A stretch of 64,000 bases of DNA from a virus. A program made the translations under genes and the position numbers. Shown here in pieces: positions 1 through 7,907 of this stretch (the stretch's first letter is position 1; each line of letters begins with the position of its first letter). The notes beneath the pieces were generated by a model. It was not told where the DNA came from, ran no database searches, and saw nothing but the letters and a program-made list of their open reading frames with translations. The DNA is taken from IMG/VR virus record IMGVR_UViG_3300025012_000043, positions 48,590 to 112,589 of that record; one strand, written 5' to 3'.

Positions 1-582
1 AAGAAATGCAAACTCAAAAGTTGGAATTGCTTCTAATGATTTAATGGAGGGAAAATTCTTAGATTGATTGCTTATCATTCTACTATTATTAAACTTTGCT
101 TCAACAAATGGTAGATGAGCAAACAACACGAATTTTATACCCATCATTCTTAAATCATTACATTTAAACTCAAACCATTCAACCGTATTAGTCCTACGAT
201 GTACTTCCCACGGCAACATAACGGCAACAATATCATCTTTAATACGAAATGTTGATTGCATTGTATCATATAAAAATACATTACTATGCAAATCAAGTGT
301 TTTTATTTCACTTAATAAATTTCTATCATCTGACAAATCATGATTACCAGTTAATATATGAACTCTAGTCCAATAAGGGAATGACTCCAGGAATTTATGA
401 AATCTTAATTCTTCTGCTCCGCCTTTCTGTATATCTCTACGATGATAGATATCACCAAGCAACACAACATTCTCACATCCGTGCTCATTAACAAATTTAA
501 TAATTTTATCTAAACACTCATCGGTGTCACTAACCCATTGTGAATCTAAATGAATATCTCCGACTATTAAAACTTTGGACAT
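1..582 (-). CDS. Metallophosphoesterase (3' end outside window)
   Basis: N-terminal 194 codons of a calcineurin-like phosphoesterase; the stop lies beyond the left edge. The protein opens MSKVLIVGDIHLDS. Metal-binding motifs are visible: GDIH (residues 8-11), GDIYH (43-47) and GNHD (79-82), followed by an AHLPF histidine motif, so the dinuclear metal core looks intact. Such phage enzymes are phosphodiesterases or Mre11/SbcD-like nucleases; the substrate cannot be told from this fragment. The ATG at 582 overlaps the TGA of the upstream tnpB by one base (TGATG). Its Shine-Dalgarno (GGGAGG) lies inside the last tnpB codons, so translation is probably coupled. Confidence 0.85.
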   Translation of the reverse strand, partial: MSKVLIVGDIHLDSQWVSDTDECLDKIIKFVNEHGCENVVLLGDIYHRRDIQKGGAEELRFHKFLESFPYWTRVHILTGNHDLSDDRNLLSEIKTLDLHSNVFLYDTMQSTFRIKDDIVAVMLPWEVHRRTNTVEWFEFKCNDLRMMGIKFVLFAHLPFVEAKFNNSRMISNQSKNFPSIKSLEAIPTFEFAFL

Positions 583-1658
583 CAGGCTACCTCCCTAATT
601 TCTGACGCTACCTCACGATAGCTCTCGTGGCTGATCCCCAGCCCGGCAATAAGAGTGTTGATCGCAGCATTAACATCGCGATCATGAACCGTCCCACAAA
701 CGTTACACTCCCAGTACCTTACCTTCAAGCCTGATTTCCCTGTTGGACCAGAACGCGCCCCACAGGTAGAACAGGTCATGGTGGAAAACTTAGATGGCAC
801 TTCGATATACTCTCTACCGCCTGCACGGCATTTGTAAGAAAGCATTGATCGAAGTTGTCCGTGGGCAGCTGCTCCCACGGACTTGCCAAACCCTGAACGA
901 GCCAAACCACCCAAATTATCCTTACTAATCGCAATGACTTGATTCTTGGACACTAATTCACGAGATATCTTATGATTTCTGTCCTTGCGCTGATTCTTAA
1001 TCCTTTCATGAAGTCTAGCAACTTGTTTACGATTTATACCACGCTGGGCTTGGCCCAAACGGATTAAATTATTCTGTAATTCCTTGGGGTGTTCAATCTT
1101 TTCACCAGTTGAAAGTGTAAGTAAGGTAACATATCCAGGGTCTATACCAACCTGATCATCAGAAACATGAGGGATAACATTAGGTTGGGCATTTATATTT
1201 AAACACAAGTACCAGCCAGAAGCCCGTTTAATAATGCGGCCTGAATTTATCTTGCCTTCAGGGATATCCTGTTTATGGAATTTTACTAAACCTAGCAATG
1301 GCATTCTAACCCTATTATTTAGGGGTGGTTTAATGGGGTCTGGAAATGGGATAGAATTTAACTTATTTCGACGGCCCTTAAATCTTGGCTTCCTAGAAAT
1401 TTTCTTAAAACAACGTTGCCAAGATAACCAAGTTTGATCTAACATGCCCTGTATAGTATGGCTGGGGATGCCAAGTTTGCCACTATGGCCAGTGAGTAAA
1501 TTCTGAAATGTTTTTCGTGAATAATAAACCTTATCCCTGGCATCTAACTCAATTTTACGAATAGCCCAATTCCAGACAGAAGTAAGATGAAACAGCCAAG
1601 TATTTAACTGGGCCTCTTGAACCTTGGTTAACTTTAATTTACGTTGATATTGAATCAT
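582..1658 (-). CDS. tnpB: TnpB family RNA-guided nuclease-like protein (IS605/IS1341 OrfB)
   Basis: 358 residues, normal for TnpB. An N-terminal OrfB helical domain is followed by a RuvC-like fold: RuvC-I Asp in GIDPG (D173), a C-terminal four-cysteine zinc finger (C296, C299, C318, C321) and RuvC-III HDRDVNAA (D326/D328). At the usual RuvC-II position the sequence reads ISKDNLGGL with no Glu. A Glu (E286, in YIEVPSKF) lies on the strand before the zinc finger and could be a relocated catalytic residue. TnpB proteins cut DNA guided by an omega RNA made from the element's 3' end. No tnpA transposase is near, so this is a stand-alone copy. The next gene starts on its stop codon, leaving no free right end. 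Start ATG 1658, with weak ribosome binding. Confidence 0.93.
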   Translation of the reverse strand: MIQYQRKLKLTKVQEAQLNTWLFHLTSVWNWAIRKIELDARDKVYYSRKTFQNLLTGHSGKLGIPSHTIQGMLDQTWLSWQRCFKKISRKPRFKGRRNKLNSIPFPDPIKPPLNNRVRMPLLGLVKFHKQDIPEGKINSGRIIKRASGWYLCLNINAQPNVIPHVSDDQVGIDPGYVTLLTLSTGEKIEHPKELQNNLIRLGQAQRGINRKQVARLHERIKNQRKDRNHKISRELVSKNQVIAISKDNLGGLARSGFGKSVGAAAHGQLRSMLSYKCRAGGREYIEVPSKFSTMTCSTCGARSGPTGKSGLKVRYWECNVCGTVHDRDVNAAINTLIAGLGISHESYREVASEIREVA

Positions 1659-1679
1659 TCTTATTTTATCGTAGTACTT

Positions 1680-1889
1680 TCATTTGTCGTTAAACGACAC
1701 ACGAATTTTAATGCCTTCTTTTTTACCTAAAGAAATTAATATATCAGCTAAATCTTTAAGTGCAAATTGAATTTGGTCATGTAAATGATACCCAGTTGGT
1801 TTATTACATTTCTCATTTATATATCTTTTCATAACATCTCGTACATCAACATTAACTTCAATATTTGTGGTGACTGATACCATTGTCAT
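1680..1889 (-). CDS. Hypothetical protein, 69 aa
   Basis: Small soluble protein of unknown function, beginning MTMVSVTTNIEVNVDVRDVM, with a helical middle and a basic C-terminus. ATG 1889 follows the dnaE stop by two bases and is preceded by GGGAG from the end of dnaE. It sits between dnaE and tnpB and probably belongs to the dnaE transcript. No recognisable domain. Confidence 0.7.
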   Translation of the reverse strand: MTMVSVTTNIEVNVDVRDVMKRYINEKCNKPTGYHLHDQIQFALKDLADILISLGKKEGIKIRVSFNDK

Positions 1890-1891
1890 GT

Positions 1892-4800
1892 CTACTCCCT
1901 AATTACCGCATATATAGTCTGCCCAACAATATCTGTTAACGCTTTGGCTATAGTATTATTCAATATATCGAGATTCACAATATCACCAACAACCTGCTTA
2001 ATTAACATCCCCTCCATTTTTGATGGTTGCTTCATAAACCCAAGATTCTTGATCTTAATACCATATTGTGGCAATATTGGTTTACCAATTAATGTAAGCC
2101 CCTTGCCACGCTTACTACTGTATTTTACTATTGCCTTCAAAATAACTGGCGCAAATTTTTTGGCTAATGATGTCTTAATACACCCATAATTCACTCCACT
2201 AATAATCTTGTCATCTAAGTCTTCCGTATTAACATTAATATTCCTATCATGACATCCCTCTCGATCTATTAAAGAAACTGACCCAAATTTATTCCATGTT
2301 TGATCTTTCTTTGGATATATAACCTCAATCCCATTATTAATCCCATATATATATACGACTGATTGTGTTGGTAATGCTAGTGCCTTAGTAAGGGAGATGG
2401 CACCAACTGAATCTGCTAATGCCTGATACAAATCCAATACTGGATCAACATCAAGAAGTCCTATAGTACCTGATTCATTTTCCAATATCTCAGCCGACTC
2501 ATACTCTTCTTGCTTAACAAACCATGGCATAGTAATCATATTATTTGGTAGATCTAAACTAATCTGCCCATTCTCCATTGCTTTTTTATAGGCTGGCTTG
2601 TCAAATGCCCCAGATTCATTATATTTAATTGTCGCAGTTTTAATAGCTATACTCTTAGTACGTACATATTTCTTAATCTCTTGTATGTTTTTAACGATAT
2701 CCTTCCTATTTAATGTGGGATCAAACAAAAACGCTCCAGCCAATGCTAATTGTGAAATCTGGTTAGATGGGACGCTTTTGTTACGATTAATAAAATCAGC
2801 AAAACATTTATATTCTCCATTCATCTCACGTTCTTTAATAACCACTTTAGCCGATGATTCACCGATTCCCTTCACAGAAGACAAGCCAATATAAATAGTA
2901 TCTTTGAAAGCAGAAAATACTAGTTTTGACTTATTAATATTTGGCCTAGAGATCTTAATCCCCAATTTCTTACAGTCCGCTATTATAATTGAATGCTGGT
3001 CTGAATCAGTCATTATAAGATTGGCGCACATAAATTCTGTAGGATAATTTGCCTTCAAATATGCGGTTATATAAGTAATAACACCATACGCCGCAGCATG
3101 AGCCTTCGGCCACATATACCTTGCTGATGGCTTAATAAGCCCAAATATATATTCAGCGAATTCTTTTGTTTTGCCAAATCTAATAGCACTAGTTATAAAT
3201 TTCTCACCCTCTTCGTCAATTTCTTTGACTAATTTTTTACCAACAACCTTGCGCAAATGATCGGCTTCGGCCATTGAATATCCAGCCACCCTACGTGCTA
3301 TTTCCATGATCTGTTCTTGAAATAACATCATATAATGTGTAGGCGCAAGAACATCATCAATACATGGGTCAATTTTTGTCGGTGGCATCAACCCATTTTT
3401 AGTTCTTATATATTTCTCAGCCATAGACATTTTGATTACTTCATCATATGCCAAGGCCCCTGGCCTATATAAAGCATTCATGGCTATGATATGCTCAAAT
3501 TCTGTAGGAATCAATCCTTTCATCATATTTGTAAACCCATCACTTTCAGCCTGGAAAACACGACACGTATTGCCATCTTGTAATAATTTAAACGTTTTCA
3601 TGTCATCAAGCGGAAGTGTATATGGGTCAATATTAACCCCGTGATTTTCTTTGATCAACTCACATGTGATCTTAATAATATCTAATGTTGTTAAGCCAAG
3701 CAAATCAAATTTAACCAGCCCTACCTTTGATGCGACATACATATCACACATAAGCGCTGTTTCTGACTCACTATTTACCTTAAATGTTGGTATTATATCA
3801 CTAAACCGATCTTTTGAAATAATAACTCCCGATGCATGGATAGACACCGATTTAGGATTACCAGATAATCCCATAGCAAAATCATACCAGCTTTTATCAA
3901 CACGTGGGGATTTAAAGGCTTTCATCTTCTCCATAGCAGATATGATACTCTCTTCTTCTCTTTTGGCGGTCTCTTCAAATAACTCCTTGGGTTCCAATTC
4001 ATCCAATGCCCCGAGATCTTTAATTAAATCATCTACTCGCCTACGATCTGGTTCTATTGCTCGGATGGCCTCACGAATAGCTAACTTAGTAGTCATATTA
4101 TTAAATGTTGCAATCTTAGATACCTTGTCAGCACCAAAGATTGATTGAACTATCTCAATTACTTCTGGCCGCCGCCGTTGTTCAAAATCAATATCAACAT
4201 CTGGAAGATCAATACGACTGGGATTTAAAAACCTTTCAAACATGAGTTTATATTTAATCGGATCTATACCAGAAATCCCGAGAGCAAACAATACAAGACT
4301 ACCAGCACTACTTCCCCGGCCCGGTCCAATCAAGATCCCTCTTTTACGCACTTCCTTAATAACAATACCAAGGATTAGAAAGTAAGAAGAAAAATTGAGT
4401 TTCGAAATAATCCCCAATTCATATTCTAATCTATCTTTGTACTCCTTGGTGGCAACCCCTCTAGTTTTAAGGCCCTCATAAGCAAGAGTCTTTAAATATT
4501 CATCATTGGTCTCTATGTTTGCAGGTAAGAACGACTTGGGTAATTCTGGCATATACTTACCCATTTTGAACTCTATATTATAATCTTCTAACTTTTCATA
4601 GATCTCCATGGTATTATCAAATGCTACCTTAGGAATATTTGACGCAAACTTCTCTAATTCACCACGAGTCTTCATATAATATTCAGCATTCAGAATAGCT
4701 GGCTTACTTATGTCGTCTGGAAATTCACCATATACTACCCCACGTTTTCTATCTAAAATATGTGTACCAAACTGAAGTGATAACAGTGCATCCTGAACTT

Positions 4801-5428
4801 CAGCATCACTTTTATTTAAATAATGAACATCATTAGTAATAATCGGCTTAATATGAAACTTTTCTGCCATTTCTAACATAACATCTACCCAACCAGCTTG
4901 CATTGGTACGCCGGTTTCCATGACTTCCACATAAAGGTCATCTTTAAAAATTGATTTTAAACGAGATACTGTGGCCACAGCCTCATCAGCTTTATCATTA
5001 TAAATGTCTCTAGCAATTAACCCGTGTAAACATGCAGTTGAACAGATAATGCCCTCACTAAATCTGGCAATAACATCTAATGACATTCTTGGCTTATAAT
5101 AAAAATATTCAAAAGCATCAGACACTATCTTTATTAAATTTTGATATCCAATACGATTCTTAGCGATTAAAACTATATGCCCAAGTTTCTCTCTACCTTC
5201 AAATTTCCTCTCTTTTGATACATACCCCTCAATGCCTATGCCGCACTTCAAATCAAACTCTTTGCAAGCCTCGTAAAATGGAATGGCACCAAACATTGTG
5301 CCATGGTCAGTTAAACAAGCCCCCTGAAACCCAAGCTTCTTGGTATGCTCTACTATTTTCTTAGGTGATGTGGTGCCGTCCATCAATGAATAAAATGAGT
5401 GCTGGTGGCAATGTATGAAATCTTGCAT
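1892..5428 (-). CDS. dnaE: DNA polymerase III alpha subunit (family C, DnaE type)
   Basis: Replicative DNA polymerase of 1178 residues, close to cellular DnaE length. The N-terminus is a PHP domain (HCHQHS near residue 6, then LTDHGTMFGA and TNDVHYLN). The palm carries the catalytic PDVDIDF motif (about 409-415) and the later FDLLGLTTLDII aspartate, followed by a helix-hairpin-helix (SVKGIGESSAK). I chose ATG 5428 because it follows the upstream stop by one base and has AAAGGA at proper spacing; an upstream in-frame start at 5464 would add 12 residues overlapping the glycosyltransferase. It presumably replicates the phage genome together with the primase-helicase at 12220-14865. A family C polymerase is notable beside a PurZ-type gene, whose known partners are often family A enzymes. 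Confidence 0.97.
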   Translation of the reverse strand: MQDFIHCHQHSFYSLMDGTTSPKKIVEHTKKLGFQGACLTDHGTMFGAIPFYEACKEFDLKCGIGIEGYVSKERKFEGREKLGHIVLIAKNRIGYQNLIKIVSDAFEYFYYKPRMSLDVIARFSEGIICSTACLHGLIARDIYNDKADEAVATVSRLKSIFKDDLYVEVMETGVPMQAGWVDVMLEMAEKFHIKPIITNDVHYLNKSDAEVQDALLSLQFGTHILDRKRGVVYGEFPDDISKPAILNAEYYMKTRGELEKFASNIPKVAFDNTMEIYEKLEDYNIEFKMGKYMPELPKSFLPANIETNDEYLKTLAYEGLKTRGVATKEYKDRLEYELGIISKLNFSSYFLILGIVIKEVRKRGILIGPGRGSSAGSLVLFALGISGIDPIKYKLMFERFLNPSRIDLPDVDIDFEQRRRPEVIEIVQSIFGADKVSKIATFNNMTTKLAIREAIRAIEPDRRRVDDLIKDLGALDELEPKELFEETAKREEESIISAMEKMKAFKSPRVDKSWYDFAMGLSGNPKSVSIHASGVIISKDRFSDIIPTFKVNSESETALMCDMYVASKVGLVKFDLLGLTTLDIIKITCELIKENHGVNIDPYTLPLDDMKTFKLLQDGNTCRVFQAESDGFTNMMKGLIPTEFEHIIAMNALYRPGALAYDEVIKMSMAEKYIRTKNGLMPPTKIDPCIDDVLAPTHYMMLFQEQIMEIARRVAGYSMAEADHLRKVVGKKLVKEIDEEGEKFITSAIRFGKTKEFAEYIFGLIKPSARYMWPKAHAAAYGVITYITAYLKANYPTEFMCANLIMTDSDQHSIIIADCKKLGIKISRPNINKSKLVFSAFKDTIYIGLSSVKGIGESSAKVVIKEREMNGEYKCFADFINRNKSVPSNQISQLALAGAFLFDPTLNRKDIVKNIQEIKKYVRTKSIAIKTATIKYNESGAFDKPAYKKAMENGQISLDLPNNMITMPWFVKQEEYESAEILENESGTIGLLDVDPVLDLYQALADSVGAISLTKALALPTQSVVYIYGINNGIEVIYPKKDQTWNKFGSVSLIDREGCHDRNINVNTEDLDDKIISGVNYGCIKTSLAKKFAPVILKAIVKYSSKRGKGLTLIGKPILPQYGIKIKNLGFMKQPSKMEGMLIKQVVGDIVNLDILNNTIAKALTDIVGQTIYAVIRE

Positions 5429-5429
5429 G

Positions 5430-6488
5430 TTATCCTTTCTTACTGTTTCTTCTTGCGTACACATTATTAAATATTACATCCATAGTTTCTGGTAATAAAG
5501 TACTGGTTATAATATTCAATTGTTTCTTTTCTATCGTATTCATGGCCTCCATAACCATTGATCTAATATTACCTGGAGCATGAATTAGTCCTGATATGGC
5601 ATTATACCAATCACGAGGCCGTTGCTCTTCTACTAATATACCATTTACACCATTAGTAATAACTTCTTGATATGGAACAATATTAGATGCCACTGTAACC
5701 GCACCAACCGCCGTATACTCTAACCATTTAATATTACTCTTACTCTTATTAAAAATATTGTGTTCAAGTGGTACTATACCAATATGTGGCTGAATAGATA
5801 CCAATGTTTGTAGATAGTCTTTAACTGGTAACCAAGGTATATACTTAATACGAGTATCATCCTTTAGCCCTGCTGGTATCCATCCCATAAAAAACAATTT
5901 AATCTTATCACCAAAGGTATCGAGTAACTTAATAATCGCTCCCTCTACACCCTTAAAATCATCAATATGTGAAGGCCCTCCAGCATATACTATGCGTATT
6001 TCTTTATCAACATTATATGGGCGCTGAGCAATAAAATTTTTGTCTAATTCAATCATATTAGGGATACAATAAATATTCCTATTATAACATTTCATTTGAT
6101 TCTTTAAAAATTCGGTAGAAACTATAACTGCATCCGCTGATTTCATAAAATTTCTAACATTTTGCTTAGCATTATTATCTATAAACTTATAGGCAGGATT
6201 TATGGGCCGTACATTAAAGAAATCATCATCAGTTTCATATCCCACTATTGCACCAGATTCCTTTGCGGCATTCCATAACGGTTTAACTTTGTCCTCAAAA
6301 TGCCTTTGGAATATAATCATATCATAACAATACATATCAGCTATCTGTAATTCAGTAGCACAAACTATATGATATATATCAGTATTTAATTGTAAATACC
6401 AGGCTGGTAACATACACCGATAGTTTCCACAGCCTTGCCGATCGGAAAGCGTATATAACAATTTTCTTTTATTTACTCGCTTCCTCAT
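5430..6488 (-). CDS. GT-B glycosyltransferase (GT4-like)
   Basis: 352 residues. The C-terminal half has the nucleotide-sugar-binding pattern of GT4 enzymes: IRIVYAGGPSH at the start of the second Rossmann domain and an E-x7-E-like segment (WLEYTAVGAVTVASN...YQEVITNGVNG). The N-terminal half (TLSDRQGCGNYRCMLPAWYL) resembles acceptor domains of phage and O-antigen glycosyltransferases. It would transfer a sugar from an NDP-sugar to an unknown acceptor, possibly modified DNA bases or cell-surface glycan; the sequence does not decide. Its start overlaps the upstream gene by 20 bases and its stop is one base before dnaE. Confidence 0.85.
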   Translation of the reverse strand: MRKRVNKRKLLYTLSDRQGCGNYRCMLPAWYLQLNTDIYHIVCATELQIADMYCYDMIIFQRHFEDKVKPLWNAAKESGAIVGYETDDDFFNVRPINPAYKFIDNNAKQNVRNFMKSADAVIVSTEFLKNQMKCYNRNIYCIPNMIELDKNFIAQRPYNVDKEIRIVYAGGPSHIDDFKGVEGAIIKLLDTFGDKIKLFFMGWIPAGLKDDTRIKYIPWLPVKDYLQTLVSIQPHIGIVPLEHNIFNKSKSNIKWLEYTAVGAVTVASNIVPYQEVITNGVNGILVEEQRPRDWYNAISGLIHAPGNIRSMVMEAMNTIEKKQLNIITSTLLPETMDVIFNNVYARRNSKKG

Positions 6489-7011
6489 CCTTCTTCTCCT
6501 CAGGCCATATATAATTAAGTATGGGCTCTATATCATCAGTAATATCTGTTGGTAATTTCTTTAACTGGGCCTTATCTACTACTGATAAACTTCCATCAAA
6601 CCCATTAAATGAATCGCCAGTCCAAAAACTAACAGTAAATTTTTGTGATGGCGAACTATCGGAACCAAGTGTAGCAATAATTTTAACCTTGTCCGTGTTT
6701 TTATATAATTTATTATTATTAGATAATTTCCATCCACGACCCAAAAGATGTATAAATATTTTTTCTTTCTCTATAACTAATACGGCTTTCTTAAATTGAA
6801 CAGTAGGTGGGGATGGTAATATTATAGAGGGGACTTCTTCCTTCTTAGATTGCTTAATAGACACCACTTTAACATCTTGTTTCCTAGATATTTTCTTATC
6901 TGTCTTCTTGCCCCTATGCTCTTCACATTTATCTAAATATGGATTAAATTTAGATTTCTCAAATACTATACCACATTGAACACACTTTTGCTGTATTTTG
7001 GATGGCGACAT
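6469..7011 (-). CDS. Hypothetical zinc-finger protein, 180 aa
   Basis: The N-terminus carries a small zinc site (CVQCGIVFEKSK...CEEH). A lysine-rich linker (residues 35-65) follows, then a compact beta-rich domain (VLVIEKEKIFIHLLGRGW ... FTVSFWTGDSFNGFDG). This looks like a nucleic-acid-associated protein, but I recognise no family. The 3' end overlaps the glycosyltransferase start by 20 bases. Confidence 0.7.
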   Translation of the reverse strand: MSPSKIQQKCVQCGIVFEKSKFNPYLDKCEEHRGKKTDKKISRKQDVKVVSIKQSKKEEVPSIILPSPPTVQFKKAVLVIEKEKIFIHLLGRGWKLSNNNKLYKNTDKVKIIATLGSDSSPSQKFTVSFWTGDSFNGFDGSLSVVDKAQLKKLPTDITDDIEPILNYIWPEEKKDEEASK

Positions 7012-7034
7012 ATTCTCCCCATACGATTATTTAC

Positions 7035-7337
7035 TTATTTTATCGTATTAGTGGATTCATCTAAATACTGTGGTTTGATTGGTTTGTCTTCTGGGATCTC
7101 TTTATTCTTAAAAGCTTCCCAATTTAATACTGGCTTATTTAATGCTGCAACCATATACGACAAATCATTCTTTAATTCTTCTAATGTTTCACCATATGGT
7201 GACATATAATCCGTTGTAATGGCAGTAGGTACACCATCTTTATTATAATAAGTTTCATAAATAGCAAATTGCACATTCTCATTCAAACATTTGCCATGAT
7301 AAGTGCGCTTACGAACTACGCGGTAGTTCCATGACAT
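7035..7337 (-). CDS. Hypothetical protein, 100 aa
   Basis: Starts MSWNYRVVRK at ATG 7337, one base after the upstream stop. The Y-R-V-V-R-K start and the later FAIYETYYNKDG and LEELKNDLSYMVAAL segments match the general look of small phage and cyanobacterial proteins of about 100 residues (a beta sheet plus a helix), but I cannot name the family. An in-frame extension to 7379 would overlap the previous gene heavily and is less likely. Confidence 0.65.
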   Translation of the reverse strand: MSWNYRVVRKRTYHGKCLNENVQFAIYETYYNKDGVPTAITTDYMSPYGETLEELKNDLSYMVAALNKPVLNWEAFKNKEIPEDKPIKPQYLDESTNTIK

Positions 7338-7338
7338 A

Positions 7339-7536
7339 TTATTTAGTTTCCACATTAGGAGTTCCCTCAATAACATCAATCTCTAAATTAACAATTTGAA
7401 TAACGGCTTCCTTGTGTCTATTAATCATCTCACCCACAATACGTTGAAAATAGGGGTCAATCAATCCTAGTGTCTGAAAAATACTTACTTCGAATTCCTT
7501 GAACTTCTTGTCAATCTTTGCTTCCATCTCTACCAT
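7339..7536 (-). CDS. Hypothetical helical protein, 65 aa
   Basis: Small, mainly helical protein (MVEMEAKIDKKFKEFEV...). ATG 7536 is favoured by GAGAGGG five bases upstream. An ATG at 7563 overlapping the previous stop would add nine residues. Unknown function. Confidence 0.65.
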   Translation of the reverse strand: MVEMEAKIDKKFKEFEVSIFQTLGLIDPYFQRIVGEMINRHKEAVIQIVNLEIDVIEGTPNVETK

Positions 7537-7555
7537 ATGAACCCTCTCTTTTGAT

Positions 7556-7786
7556 TCAGTCATTATTTTTACCCTCCTCGTGGGCTCCTGCCTTAGTTTT
7601 TGCCGTTGGTTTAATACTTAACAATGTTATTAACCTATCTAACTTTTCATTCGTACGTTGTAATTCTTTCATTTTTAAAACTTCTATCTGTATGCGGACT
7701 ATCCCCATCTTAGCATTTTCCATATAAACTTCTGGTGAGTCAATGTCATCAATACTACTAACATCCCAAAGATTTTTAGCGCTCAT
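7556..7786 (-). CDS. Hypothetical coiled-coil protein, 76 aa
   Basis: Acidic N-terminus (SSIDDIDSPEVYMENAK) followed by a coiled-coil-like helix (IQIEVLKMKELQRTNEKLDR). AAGGAG precedes ATG 7786. Lies in the cluster of small genes downstream of the reductase. Function unknown. Confidence 0.65.
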   Translation of the reverse strand: MSAKNLWDVSSIDDIDSPEVYMENAKMGIVRIQIEVLKMKELQRTNEKLDRLITLLSIKPTAKTKAGAHEEGKNND

Positions 7787-7906
7787 TTATTCTCCTTTTT
7801 TAATAATGGGGTCTAATTTAATATTCACCTTATTCTTATTACGACTACGCTTATTGGATAAGCGTATATTGTACGGAGTCTTATATTTTGGATCGTCTTT
7901 AATCAT
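7787..7906 (-). CDS. Small basic protein, 39 aa
   Basis: A 39-codon frame fills the space between the reductase stop (7908) and the next start (7786). It begins MIKDDPKYKTPYNIRLSNKR one base after the reductase stop and ends in lysine-rich sequence; its TAA abuts the next ATG. The protein is strongly basic and could bind nucleic acid. Support is tight packing and charged, protein-like composition. Confidence 0.55.
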   Translation of the reverse strand: MIKDDPKYKTPYNIRLSNKRSRNKNKVNIKLDPIIKKGE

Positions 7907-7907
7907 T

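Noticed and set aside
3651-4148. 165-codon plus-strand frame
   Set aside because: It is the antisense shadow of the dnaE core, has no ribosome-binding site and no protein-like motif. All plus-strand frames in the window behave this way.
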